A DNA stretch of 64,000 nucleotides from Saccharopolyspora indica (GCF_027853965.1 NZ_JAQGLB010000020.1:80316-144315); one strand, 5' to 3'; shown: positions 40,058-48,250, numbered from the stretch's first letter. Program-made: numbers and translations. Notes: generated by a model not told the origin, from the sequence alone.

Positions 40058-41311
40058 ATGCGCGAGGACGGGATCGACGGGATTCCGCGGCGGGCAGTGG
40101 TGGTCGGCGCCGGCGTGGTCGGTCTGTCCACCGCGTGGTTCCTGCAGGAGCACGGCGTCGAGGTGACCGTGCTCGACAAGCAGGACGTCGCGGCGGGTTC
40201 GTCGTGGGGCAACGCCGGCTACCTCTCGCCGGCCTTCTCGATCCCGCTGCCGGAGCCGGCGGTGCTGCGCTACGGGCTGCGCACGCTGCTCTCCGCCGAC
40301 GCCCCGCTGCACGTGCCCGCCACGCCGGACATCGGTCTGTGGGCGTTCCTGACCCGCTTCGCGGCGCACTGCACGCCGCGGGCGTGGCAGCGGGGGATGC
40401 GGTCCTTCGTGCCGATGAACGCCGAATGCCTGGACGCCTTCGACGCGCTGCTGGCGGGCGGTGTCGAGGCGAAGACCGAGAGCGCGCCGATCACGGCGGC
40501 CTTCGAGAAGCCCGAGCAGGCCGCCGATCTGCGGCACGAGTTCGAGCAGATCCGCGGCTGCGGCCAGCCGGTCGACACCACCGAGCTGTCCGTGGCGGAA
40601 GCGGAGGTGCCGCAGCTGTCCGACCGCATCACGTCGGTGCTGCGGGTCGAGGGCCAGCGCTACGTCGACCCCGGCGAGTTCACCCGGGCCCTCGCGCGGT
40701 CCTTCGTCGAGCGCGGCGGCACGCTGCGCACCGGGTTCGAGGTGCGGGGCATGGTGCGCACCAGCGGCCAGGTGATCGTCAAGTCCGCTCAGGACGACCG
40801 GGTGTCGGCCGAGGTGGTCGTGCTGGCCGCCGGGGCCTGGCTGAGCAAGCTCGCCAAGCCGCTGGGTGTGCGCACCCCGGTGCGCGCGGGCCGCGGCTAC
40901 TCCTTCACCGTCCCGACGGACCAGCCGGTCCCGGGCCCGGTCTACCTGCCCGCCGCGCGGGTGGCGTGCACGCCCTACCAGGGCGGCCTGCGGGTGGCGG
41001 GCACCATGGAGTTCCGACCGGTCGACGCGCCGCTGGACCGCGGCCGCATCGAAGCGATCGTCCGCTCGGCGCGCCCGCTGCTGACCGGGGTGCGCTGGGA
41101 GGAGCGCCACGACGAGTGGGTCGGCGGCCGCCCGGTCACGCCCGACGGATTGGCGCTGATCGGCGCGACCAAGCTGCCCGGCGCCTACGTCGCGGGCGGC
41201 CACGGCATGTGGGGCCTGACCCTCGGCCCGCTCACCGGGCGACTGCTCGCCGAGCAGATCACCACCGGCAAGCGCCCGGCGCTGCTGCGGCCGTTCGACC
41301 CGCTGCGGTGA
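40058..41311 (+). CDS. FAD-dependent D-amino acid dehydrogenase (DadA-like)
   Basis: 417 residues from ATG 40058, with GAGGAGG 7 bp upstream. The FAD-binding Rossmann motif is VVVGAGVVGLSTAWFLQEHG followed by VTVLDKQ; SSWGNAGYLSPAFSIPLPEP is typical of DadA. The C-terminal YVAGGHGMWGLTLGPLTGRL closes the FAD site. It oxidises D-amino acids to 2-oxo acids, passing electrons to the respiratory chain. GTGA overlap couples it to the 51-residue zipper protein. It may complement the D-amino-acid operon at 22-26 kb. Confidence 0.87.
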   Translation: MREDGIDGIPRRAVVVGAGVVGLSTAWFLQEHGVEVTVLDKQDVAAGSSWGNAGYLSPAFSIPLPEPAVLRYGLRTLLSADAPLHVPATPDIGLWAFLTRFAAHCTPRAWQRGMRSFVPMNAECLDAFDALLAGGVEAKTESAPITAAFEKPEQAADLRHEFEQIRGCGQPVDTTELSVAEAEVPQLSDRITSVLRVEGQRYVDPGEFTRALARSFVERGGTLRTGFEVRGMVRTSGQVIVKSAQDDRVSAEVVVLAAGAWLSKLAKPLGVRTPVRAGRGYSFTVPTDQPVPGPVYLPAARVACTPYQGGLRVAGTMEFRPVDAPLDRGRIEAIVRSARPLLTGVRWEERHDEWVGGRPVTPDGLALIGATKLPGAYVAGGHGMWGLTLGPLTGRLLAEQITTGKRPALLRPFDPLR

Positions 41312-41463
41312 ACGAGCTGACCGCGGCGGAGCGCGAAGAGCTCGACCGCCTCCGCCGCGAGAACCACCTCCTCCGCGTGGAGAAGGAGATGCTCCTGCGC
41401 ATCGCCACCGAGTACGCCCTCGACCAGCGAGTACCGGCGATCTCCGGCGAGAGCGGGAGCTGA
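41308..41463 (+). CDS. Small leucine-zipper protein coupled to the DadA-like gene
   Basis: 51 residues from GTG 41308, whose GTGA overlaps the dehydrogenase stop. Residues 1-35 form a predicted coiled coil of charged heptads (LTAAEREELDRLRRENHLL, then RVEKEMLLRIATEYA). The RLRRENxxLRxEKEMLLRIA pattern resembles the C-terminal zipper of IS3-family OrfA transposase subunits, but there is no HTH, no OrfB and no terminal repeats, so it is not an insertion sequence. It could be a domesticated fragment that oligomerises. Function unknown. Confidence 0.6.
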   Translation: MNELTAAEREELDRLRRENHLLRVEKEMLLRIATEYALDQRVPAISGESGS

Positions 41464-41531
41464 CGGCCGAGTAGTGGATCTTTCTCCGGAAACCGCCATC
41501 GCGCCCGCGTGCGCCCTGGCACCATGATCCG

Positions 41532-43262
41532 GTGACCGGACCTGGAGGTGCTCGGAGCCTGCAGGAGGTCTTGCGGCAGCGGCAGGGCAGCGAGTTCGTC
41601 GGCCGGCGTCAGCAGTGCGACGCCTTCCGCGCGAACCTGCGGGCACCGGTGGCCGAGCGCAAGTTCGTGTTCGGCCTGCACGGCCAGGCCGGCATCGGGA
41701 AGACCTTCCTGCTGCGCCAGCTGCGCGAGATCTCGCTGCAGCACTCCGCGCTGGTCGCGGTCACCGACGACAACGAGTCGAACCTGGTCCGCGTGCTGGC
41801 CGCGATCGCCCGCCAGCTGGCCGGGCAGGGCGGGGAGGCGCGGAACTTCGCGCAGCGGCTGGCCGAGTACGAGCAGCGGCACGACGAGGTGCTGTCCGAT
41901 CCGCAAGCGCCGTCCGAAGCCCGCGAGCTGGTGATGGCCACGGCGGTCAGGTTCGGCCTCGGCGTCGTGCGCGCCGCCGCGCCCGGGCTCGGCCCGGTCG
42001 CCGATGCCGTCCCGCCGGAGCGGATCCAGGAGTGGGTGGAGCAGTGCCGCGGCTACCTGGCCAGGCGCTTCGGCAGCCAGGCCGATGTCCGGCTGCTGCT
42101 CTCACCGGTCGAGGAGCTCACCCCGCACCTGGTGGACGACCTGCGCAAGATCGCCCGCCACCGGCAGCTGGTGGTGCTGTTCGACAACTACGAGCGCACC
42201 GCCGAAGTCGTCGAACCGTGGCTGCTGCGCCTGCTGCACGGGTACTACGGGGAGCTCCCGCTGGGGCTGGTGCTCGGCGTCGCGGGACAGCACCCGCTCG
42301 ACTTCAACCACTGGGGCGAGTTCTCGTCGATCCTGGTGTCCTGGCGGCTGGATCCGTTCACCGTCGAGGAGTCCAGGACGCTGCTCGGCCGGAAGGGCGT
42401 CCGGGACCCGGAGCTGGCGGAGGTGATCCTCGAACTCTCCGGCGGGCTCCCGCTGCTGCTCGCCAGCCTGGCCGAATCGGGCGACGACGGCGTGCACGAC
42501 CCGACCGGGATGGCGGTGGCGCGCTTCCTGAACTTCGTCCCGGAGCAGGAGAGCAGGGACGACGCGGTGCTGGCCGCGCTGCCCCGGGTGCTGGACGAGG
42601 ACGTGCTGGCCGTGCTGCGCGAGCCGGGCCGGGCGGTGGGCCTGTTCCGGTGGCTGCGGGAGCGGCCGTTCGTCCACGAGGACCAGGGCCAGTTGAAGTA
42701 CCACCACGTGGTGCGGGAGAAGATGGTCCGCTACGAGCGTGGCCGCGCACCGCGGCGCTTCCGCCAGCACCACCAGGCGCTCGCCGAGCACTTCCGCCAG
42801 CGCCGCGAGGAGCTCGGGCTGCCCGGCGACTCCTGCTGGTTCGACTGGGAGTGGCGGATGCTGCTGGTGGAGGAGCACTACCACCGCCTGTGCTCGGCCG
42901 CGCACCGCTGGTTGCCCGAGGCGTTGCACCACTGCGCGACGGCATGCGGCATCGAGGCCGAACCCGCCGTGCACGCCTGGCTCGACGCGATCGCCGCGGC
43001 GGCGCGGGATTCGGCCACCGATGCTGTGGTTGCGTGCGCCCAGGATCTGCAGCGGTTCGTGGCACCTGGCGGTTCGGTCGATCGCGCGGAACTGCAGCGG
43101 TACCTGACCAGGCGGTTGGAACAAGCCGGTTTCGGGCAGGTGGTGGGTGCGAGATCCATCGCTCCCGGCGGCGAGTCCGAGAACCGGGTGGTGCACGGCA
43201 CCGCTCATCAGAACTTCTTCGGTGGCGGCGAGGAGGGCTCCGCGCCGGTGATCGGTGAGTGA
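41532..43262 (+). CDS. STAND-type P-loop ATPase with C-terminal Gly/His/Asn tail motif
   Basis: 576 residues from GTG 41532; no ribosome site is seen. FVGRRQQCDAFRANL precedes Walker A GQAGIGKT (51-58); Walker B is LVVLFDN (213-219). A winged-helix/helical region follows, including LDPFTVEESRTLLGRKG and LSGGLPLLLASLAE (the GLPL-like motif of NB-ARC/STAND ATPases). The C-terminus carries ENRVVHGTAHQNFFGGG (about 550-566), like the short HG-containing strands in many actinomycete signalling ATPases. The role is probably a ligand-triggered switch. There is no transmembrane segment and no effector domain in the same gene. Confidence 0.75.
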   Translation: MTGPGGARSLQEVLRQRQGSEFVGRRQQCDAFRANLRAPVAERKFVFGLHGQAGIGKTFLLRQLREISLQHSALVAVTDDNESNLVRVLAAIARQLAGQGGEARNFAQRLAEYEQRHDEVLSDPQAPSEARELVMATAVRFGLGVVRAAAPGLGPVADAVPPERIQEWVEQCRGYLARRFGSQADVRLLLSPVEELTPHLVDDLRKIARHRQLVVLFDNYERTAEVVEPWLLRLLHGYYGELPLGLVLGVAGQHPLDFNHWGEFSSILVSWRLDPFTVEESRTLLGRKGVRDPELAEVILELSGGLPLLLASLAESGDDGVHDPTGMAVARFLNFVPEQESRDDAVLAALPRVLDEDVLAVLREPGRAVGLFRWLRERPFVHEDQGQLKYHHVVREKMVRYERGRAPRRFRQHHQALAEHFRQRREELGLPGDSCWFDWEWRMLLVEEHYHRLCSAAHRWLPEALHHCATACGIEAEPAVHAWLDAIAAAARDSATDAVVACAQDLQRFVAPGGSVDRAELQRYLTRRLEQAGFGQVVGARSIAPGGESENRVVHGTAHQNFFGGGEEGSAPVIGE

Positions 43263-43266
43263 GCGC

Positions 43267-43854
43267 TCAGCGGGCGCGGGGGAGGTGGCGGGTGGCGAAC
43301 TCCTCGGCGGTGATGCCCATCAGCACCAGGTACTGGGCCCCGCCGCAGAGGAACTCCGGGTCGCGGAGGCGGCCCTCCTCGCGGAAGCCGAGCCTGGCGT
43401 GCAGGGCCAGCGACGCGGTGTTGCAGCCGTAGATGCCGACCTCGCACTTGGTGAAGCGGCGGTGGCCGAACATGTAGCCGAGCAGCGTGCTGATCGCGTC
43501 GTCGGCGTAGCCGCGGCGGCGGTGCCGCGGGCCGATCCCGATGCCGTAGCTGAAGGTGCCCGGCTCCGGCTGGCTGGTCGACAGCGAACCGACCAGGGTC
43601 CCGTCGTGCCGGGTCTCGATCGCCAGCTGGAGGTCCTCGCCCGGGTCCAGGTGGTCGGCGCGGTGCGCCGCCCAGTGCCGGTAGCCGTCGAACTGCGGTG
43701 GCCCCTCCTGCGCGGACGCCCGGTCGAAGCCGATCAGGGTGCGCCGGTCCGCCGGCTCGACGCCGCGCAGCAGCACCCGCCGTCCCACCCAGCCCGCAGT
43801 CGGCCGCGAAGCTCGGTGGTCGACCGCGCTCGGCCGGGGCGGGATCATCGTCAT
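43267..43854 (-). CDS. GNAT-family N-acetyltransferase
   Basis: 195 residues from ATG 43854; the frame stays open to a TTG at 43935, and the true start is uncertain. The GNAT core is RVLLRGVEPADRRTLIGFDRA, IGIGPRHRRRGYADDAISTLLGYMFG (acetyl-CoA pyrophosphate loop RHRRRGYA), and VGIYGCNTASLALHARLGFREEGRLRD (RimJ/RimL-like). It acetylates a protein N-terminus or small amine; substrate unknown. It is convergent with the STAND gene, only 4 bp apart. Confidence 0.82.
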   Translation of the reverse strand: MTMIPPRPSAVDHRASRPTAGWVGRRVLLRGVEPADRRTLIGFDRASAQEGPPQFDGYRHWAAHRADHLDPGEDLQLAIETRHDGTLVGSLSTSQPEPGTFSYGIGIGPRHRRRGYADDAISTLLGYMFGHRRFTKCEVGIYGCNTASLALHARLGFREEGRLRDPEFLCGGAQYLVLMGITAEEFATRHLPRAR

Positions 43855-44017
43855 CAGCACCGATGATCCCGCGCCGCCCAACCGATCTCGCAAGGGGGTC
43901 GGGTGAGCCACGGCACTTGCGCGCAGTGATGCCAACGCTTCCCCGAGCCCGGCTCAACCGAGATAGTGGGCACCGGACGTTGATCATGCCTTCGCGGAGC
44001 GCTGGGAGGAACCTGCA

Positions 44018-45403
44018 GTGACGAGTGGCGGACTGGGCATCAACTCGCGAACCCGGATCTGGGGCCCGGACGACGGGACGTCCGACTGGGTCCCGGCACC
44101 CGGGCTGCCCGACGGTGGTGAGCTCGTGGTGGACGCCGAAGCCCGCAACGCCGCGGGCACCGATCGCGGCGCTCGCGTGACAGCCCTGCCCGGCGCGGTC
44201 TTGCGCCCGGCCGGAGCCGGTGACGTCGAAGCCGTCGTGCGGTTCGCGCACCAGCACGGGATCCCGTGCGCCGCGCAGGGCAACCAGCACACCGTCGGCG
44301 GGCAGGCGCTGGCCGCCGACGGGATCGCCATCGACATGCTGCGGCTCAACCGCATCCACTCCCTCCAGCCGCCCGCGGCGGACGGGTCGGCCGGAGTCGT
44401 CGAGATCGATGCGGGCGTGCTGCTGACCGACGTCGCCATCGCCGCGGACAAGCACCGGGCCCGCGTCAGCACCGGGTATCCCGGCCGCACCACGCTGTCG
44501 GCCGGCGGGTTCGCCGCGGTGGGCGGGTGGAGCGCCAACGTGCGCAGCGGGGCGTTCGGCGCCGCGGTGTCCCGCATGGAGGTCGTCACCCCCACCGGGC
44601 AGCGGCTGCTGTGCAGCGCGGACGAGAACGACGAGGTGTACGACGCGGTGCTCGGCGGCGTCGGCCAGCACGGCGTCATCACCCGGCTCTGGGTCGAGCT
44701 GACGCCTGCGCCGAGCCGGGTGAGCACCTACACGCTGCGGTTCAGCTCTCCTGCTGCGGCGTACCAGGCCCTCCGGGTCCTGTCCGACAACCCCGATCTC
44801 GACGAGCTGCACGTCACCTGGAAGTACCCCGACGCGCAGGTCGCCTGGCTGGAGGCCGACATCTACGACCCCGGGCCGCGCGGGATCGATGCCACCGTGC
44901 TGGACGGGTTCGGCGAGGGCGAGCCCGAGTACCAGGACCGCGCCTACCTCGACTTCGTCCTCGGCCTGGCGGACCCGATGTACGACTACGCCGAGCGGGA
45001 GCTGGGCTGGAACGAGCTCCCGAAGGCGTGGGCCGACTGGATCATGACCGACGATCAGCTGACCGAGATCCTGCCCGAAGCCCTGCCGCAGGTGCAGCCG
45101 CTCATCAGCCCGACCTCGGTGGTGCTGCTGGCGGTGAAGAACCGCGCGGCCATGGACGCGGCGGGCCGCCGCAACCCGCCGCTGCCCGAAGGCGCGGGGG
45201 AGCGGTACTGGCTGCTGGACTGCCTGCTGGACTTCCCGACCCGCGAGCGCGCGGACGAAGCGGTGCGACTCCTCCACGACCTGCACGCCTTCGCCCTCGC
45301 CCGCGGTGCCCGCATCTACTCGATCGGCACGTTCACCGACCCGGGTGTCCACGCCGAAACCGGCCTGGCCCCGGGCACCAGCAAGCCGAAGATCGACCGG
45401 TAG
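44018..45403 (+). CDS. FAD-binding oxidoreductase (VAO/cytokinin-dehydrogenase-like)
   Basis: 461 residues from GTG 44018, with GGGAGGA 7 bp upstream. The N-terminal FAD_binding_4 domain is visible: LPGAVLRPAGAGDVEAVVRFAHQHGI, AAQGNQHTVGGQALAADGIAIDM, and STGYPGRTTLSAGGFAAVGGWS. The C-terminal substrate cap has no berberine-bridge signature that I can see. It oxidises an unknown substrate with O2 or another acceptor. It is a single-gene unit, convergent with the nitrilase gene across repeat family C. Confidence 0.82.
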   Translation: MTSGGLGINSRTRIWGPDDGTSDWVPAPGLPDGGELVVDAEARNAAGTDRGARVTALPGAVLRPAGAGDVEAVVRFAHQHGIPCAAQGNQHTVGGQALAADGIAIDMLRLNRIHSLQPPAADGSAGVVEIDAGVLLTDVAIAADKHRARVSTGYPGRTTLSAGGFAAVGGWSANVRSGAFGAAVSRMEVVTPTGQRLLCSADENDEVYDAVLGGVGQHGVITRLWVELTPAPSRVSTYTLRFSSPAAAYQALRVLSDNPDLDELHVTWKYPDAQVAWLEADIYDPGPRGIDATVLDGFGEGEPEYQDRAYLDFVLGLADPMYDYAERELGWNELPKAWADWIMTDDQLTEILPEALPQVQPLISPTSVVLLAVKNRAAMDAAGRRNPPLPEGAGERYWLLDCLLDFPTRERADEAVRLLHDLHAFALARGARIYSIGTFTDPGVHAETGLAPGTSKPKIDR

Positions 45404-45412
45404 CCGGGTGGG

Positions 45413-45458
45413 CCCGTGAGTGCTTCGGGGCGCTGGGACACCCCGAAACGCTCACGGG
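45413..45458. repeat. Palindromic repeat family C, copy 1
   Basis: CCCGTGAGTGCTTCGGGG, a 10-nt loop CGCTGGGACA, then CCCCGAAACGCTCACGGG. It sits between convergent FAD oxidase and nitrilase genes and includes the nitrilase stop codon (45454-45452). Sister copies lie at 46471 and 48065. Confidence 0.88.
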
Positions 45459-46390
45459 CTCGCGGCTCGGTCCTGCGGGATGACGGGGTGCTTCGGGCTC
45501 CGGTCGACGCGGAGCTCGAAGACGTCCGGCCGGGAGTAGTGGCCGACGACGTCGAAGTCGTACTTGCCCTCCGCGATTCGCCCGAGGTCGAGCTCCGCGC
45601 GCAGGATCGCAGGCCCGTCGGTCGCAGGCCCGGCCAGCACGGTGCCGAGCGGGTCCACGATGACCGACGCTCCGCGGCTGAGGACTTCGCCGGGTTCGGC
45701 GTCGACGGGGTAGTCGGCCGGGTAGTCCGAGCGGCGGGTGAACTGGTTGGCGGAGAGCACGAAGCAGCGGCCCTCGCAGGCGATGTGCTGCATGCTGGCC
45801 ACCCACGTGTCGCGCGGGTCGGCGGTCGGCGCGCAGTAGAGCTGAACGCCCTGGGAGTACATGTGCATGCGCATCGCGGGCATGTAGTTCTCCCAGCAGA
45901 TGACGGTGCCGATGCGGCCGATCGGGGTGTCGTGGACCGGCATCGTCGAACCGTCGCCGAAGCCCCACACCAGTCGTTCGCTGCCGGTCGGCATCAGCTT
46001 CCGGTGCTTTCCGAGCAGGACGCCGTCGGGCCCGAAGGTCAGCGCGGTGCAGTAGAGCGTGCCGCGATCGCACTCGATGACGCCGATGACCAGGTGCATC
46101 CCGTGCCGCGCGGCCGCCGCCCCGATCCGCTCGGTCGCCGGTCCGGGCACCTCGACCGACGACTCCCAGTACCGCCGGTACAGCTGCCTGCCCTCCGGCG
46201 TCCGCTGCCCGACGGTCGCTCCGAAGGTCGCGCCACGGGGATAGGCGGACACGAACGCCTCCGGGAACACGACCAGCTCGGTCCCACCGGCAGCCGCCTG
46301 CTCGGCGAGCCGGTCGACCTTGTCGAGCGTGGCGTCGAGATCGAAAGCAACGGGAGCGTCCTGCACAACAGCGGCCTGCACGGTGACCAT
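45452..46390 (-). CDS. Nitrilase-family carbon-nitrogen hydrolase
   Basis: 312 residues from ATG 46390. The Glu-Lys-Cys catalytic triad is visible: VVFPEAFVSAY (E44), GKHRKLMPT (K131) and TVICWENYMP (C165), with the true-nitrilase motif CWEN and R-F-type GRCFVLSANQF. It probably converts organic nitriles to acid plus ammonia. Its stop is inside repeat family C. It is preceded by the 3' end of the HTH/DUF397 unit and has its own 150-bp upstream space. Confidence 0.92.
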   Translation of the reverse strand: MVTVQAAVVQDAPVAFDLDATLDKVDRLAEQAAAGGTELVVFPEAFVSAYPRGATFGATVGQRTPEGRQLYRRYWESSVEVPGPATERIGAAAARHGMHLVIGVIECDRGTLYCTALTFGPDGVLLGKHRKLMPTGSERLVWGFGDGSTMPVHDTPIGRIGTVICWENYMPAMRMHMYSQGVQLYCAPTADPRDTWVASMQHIACEGRCFVLSANQFTRRSDYPADYPVDAEPGEVLSRGASVIVDPLGTVLAGPATDGPAILRAELDLGRIAEGKYDFDVVGHYSRPDVFELRVDRSPKHPVIPQDRAASP

Positions 46391-46470
46391 CGCGCCTCCT
46401 ACACATCAGGATCAGCCGCCATCCGACCACGCCGAACGGTCCAGGTCGACCTCCACAGGTGGCACCAGGT

Positions 46471-46514
46471 CCGTGAGCGTTTTGGGGCGCTATGGCACCC
46501 CAAAACACTCACGG
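46471..46514. repeat. Palindromic repeat family C, copy 2
   Basis: CCGTGAGCGTTTTGGGG, loop CGCTATGGCA, CCCCAAAACACTCACGG. It lies 24 bp beyond the DUF397 stop and upstream of the nitrilase gene, so it is placed as a terminator of the leftward HTH/DUF397 unit. Confidence 0.88.
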
Positions 46515-46537
46515 GCTCTAACCTGCAGCTTTGCGAC

Positions 46538-46735
46538 CTAGCTCCGCAAAGTGCCGAGGAACTGCGCGAACGCGCCGGGACTGAACACCAGCACCGGGCC
46601 GTCGGGGTCCTTGGAATCCCGGACCCCGATGACGGCGGGCTGAACGGCGACTTCGACGCACTGGCCACCGCTGGAGCCACTGCGACTGGACTTGCGCCAA
46701 GTCGTGGTTGGAGAAATCGGGGCGGACACCCTCAC
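46538..46735 (-). CDS. DUF397-domain protein
   Basis: 65 residues from GTG 46735 (GTG 46729, two codons in, has a better-spaced AAGGGG). TWRKSSRSGSSGGQCVEVAV, VRDSKDPDGPVLVFSPGAFAQFL is the full DUF397 domain. Such proteins are encoded beside HTH-DUF5753 regulators in actinomycetes and act as their small partners, as known for the Streptomyces whiJ-type loci. The HTH gene ends 13 bp upstream. Confidence 0.92.
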   Translation of the reverse strand: MRVSAPISPTTTWRKSSRSGSSGGQCVEVAVQPAVIGVRDSKDPDGPVLVFSPGAFAQFLGTLRS

Positions 46736-46748
46736 CCCTTCTGATTGC

Positions 46749-47618
46749 TTACTGGTAGGTCTGCTTCACCTTATCGAGGAACTCGCGTGATTCCTCAGGA
46801 GGTAGGGAAGCAGCCCGGAGGCGTTCGAACACGACGCTGTAGCGGGTGAATTCCTCCGGCTCCCACAAGTAGGTCGCCCCGAGCACGTCCTCCAGGTACA
46901 CAACGGAGAGCTGCTGGTCGGCAAGCTGTAGAAGCGTCGCTGCGGACGCAACGGCGATGCGATTCGGGACATCGAAGGGGAGAACACGGACTTCGATGTT
47001 CTGCTGGTGTGACGAGGTGATCAGACGTTCAAGTTGACGCCGCATGATCTCGGCGTTCCCCTGCACGCGATGCAAAGCAGCTTCGCTGAGGACGACCTGG
47101 AGGTTCACCGGTCTGGTGCGCCGGGTCAGCACCTCTTGGCGCTGCAATCTGGTTTGCACCTGCCGATCGACCAAGCGCGGGTCGGCAGCTGGCTCCCATG
47201 CCTGGATGGTCGACCGTGCGTAGTCCTCGGTCTGCAGGAGTCCGGTTACGATTTCGACCTCGTAGATCTTGATCTCCGAGGCGTCGCTTTCCAGTGCCAG
47301 GAAGCGCTGGAACCAGTCGGGGACGGCATCGCGGTACATGGTCCGGTGGCGGCTGCGCTTCGGGACCTGTGCGGCCAGTCCGGTCAGGTACTTGCGCCGC
47401 TTCGCCGGTGCTCCGTAGAGGTCTGACAGCGTCTCGACTTCTTCTGGCGTGGCAGCCTGCTTCCCGTTCTCGATCTTGCTGATCTTGGGTACGGCGCCGC
47501 CCAGCGCTGCCGCTGCTTCGGCGGCTGTGCGACCGGCGTTCTCGCGCAAGCGGCGCAGCTCGATCCCGATCTGGATCTTGAGCACCTTCGGGTCCGGGGA
47601 CGTCGCCATGCCGCACAT
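46749..47618 (-). CDS. Helix-turn-helix regulator with DUF5753 domain (WhiJ-like)
   Basis: 289 residues; ATG 47618 has AGGAG 7 bp upstream (three codons earlier than MATSPDP). The N-terminal XRE helix-turn-helix reads IELRRLRENAGRTAAEAAAALGGAVPKISKIENGKQ. The C-terminal DUF5753 effector region contains FLALESDASEIKIYEVEIVTGLLQTEDYAR, and RQLERLITSSHQQNIEVRVLPF. Members control development and secondary metabolism in streptomycetes. It forms a leftward pair with DUF397 and is divergent from a small hypothetical gene; the 119-bp gap is A/T-richer than its surroundings. Confidence 0.92.
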   Translation of the reverse strand: MCGMATSPDPKVLKIQIGIELRRLRENAGRTAAEAAAALGGAVPKISKIENGKQAATPEEVETLSDLYGAPAKRRKYLTGLAAQVPKRSRHRTMYRDAVPDWFQRFLALESDASEIKIYEVEIVTGLLQTEDYARSTIQAWEPAADPRLVDRQVQTRLQRQEVLTRRTRPVNLQVVLSEAALHRVQGNAEIMRRQLERLITSSHQQNIEVRVLPFDVPNRIAVASAATLLQLADQQLSVVYLEDVLGATYLWEPEEFTRYSVVFERLRAASLPPEESREFLDKVKQTYQ

Positions 47619-47737
47619 CTTGGCACTCCTGTTCGTCAAATCCGGGTGTCTGGATATCGATCACCCAGACCAGCGACTGTTAAGAAGCAACTTTCTCGAT
47701 AATCTTCTCGCAAGTTGATCGGCAGATGGGAGTCGGG

Positions 47738-48040
47738 ATGTCGAAGTCGTGTCGTTCGCCGAAGGTTTGGGGCGAGGGGGAGCTGTCCGCCGTGCTGGCG
47801 GATCTGGCCGAGGCGCAGCAGCCGAGGAAGTTCGCGCTGTGCGAAGTCGCTCGGGATGGCGACGGGGTCGTCGATGCGCAGATCTACCTGTGGGGCTTGG
47901 ACTTCTGCCGGGAACCGGGTGGCTCGGGGCCGGGCGCGGTGTTCGTCAGTCCGCACGGGTGGACCGGCAACTCCGACTCCGCCGAAGGTGCGCTGGAGTG
48001 CTTCTCGCGGATCCGCGACCTCCGGCTGATCTGGCTCTGA
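47738..48040 (+). CDS. Hypothetical protein beside the HTH/DUF397 pair
   Basis: 100 residues from ATG 47738 (GGGAG 5 bp upstream). Not recognised. Seen: a basic N-terminus (MSKSCRSPKVWGEGE), a helix ELSAVLADLAEAQQPRKFALCEV, then beta-like QIYLWGLDFCREPG and a C-terminal helix ALECFSRIRDLRLIWL. There is no signal peptide or membrane segment. G/C-rich third positions support coding. Divergent placement from an HTH-DUF5753 regulator suggests it may be its target. Repeat family C follows 24 bp after the stop. Confidence 0.7.
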   Translation: MSKSCRSPKVWGEGELSAVLADLAEAQQPRKFALCEVARDGDGVVDAQIYLWGLDFCREPGGSGPGAVFVSPHGWTGNSDSAEGALECFSRIRDLRLIWL

Positions 48041-48064
48041 GGTGCAGGTTCCGGCTGGTCAGGT

Positions 48065-48110
48065 CCCGTGAGTGCTTTGGGGCGTCATAGCACCCCAAAG
48101 CGCTCGCGGG
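48065..48110. repeat. Palindromic repeat family C, copy 3
   Basis: CCCGTGAGTGCTTTGGGG, loop CGTCATAGCA, CCCCAAAGCGCTCGCGGG. Placed downstream of the 100-residue hypothetical gene and ahead of the methyltransferase leader. Confidence 0.88.
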
Positions 48111-48181
48111 ACTGCTTGCCTGGGCTGCTAAGCTCGGCGGCGCAGCGAGGTCTGCTGCCGGAGATCGAGGGAGGTGAGTTG

Positions 48182-48250
48182 ATGACTGTCCTGGCGACCG
48201 CTGCCACGTGCAGCGCCCGGATCATCCTCACTTCCCCGGCCTCGTCCTGA
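48182..48250 (+). CDS. Possible 22-codon leader peptide ahead of the methyltransferase
   Basis: ATG 48182 follows a strong GGAGGTGA ribosome site (48170-48177). The frame encodes 22 residues with one Cys (TAATCSARIILTSPASS at the C-terminal end) and a TGA stop 63 bp before the methyltransferase start. The spacer contains GGGAG/CTCCC and GGTCC/GGGCC complementarities that could fold over the next gene's ribosome site. It may be an attenuating leader. Not matched to a known leader family. Confidence 0.4.
   Translation: MTVLATAATCSARIILTSPASS

Noticed and set aside
41308..41463. Insertion sequence (IS3 OrfA)
   Set aside because: Only a zipper segment is similar; there is no HTH, no OrfB with a DDE motif and no terminal inverted repeats.
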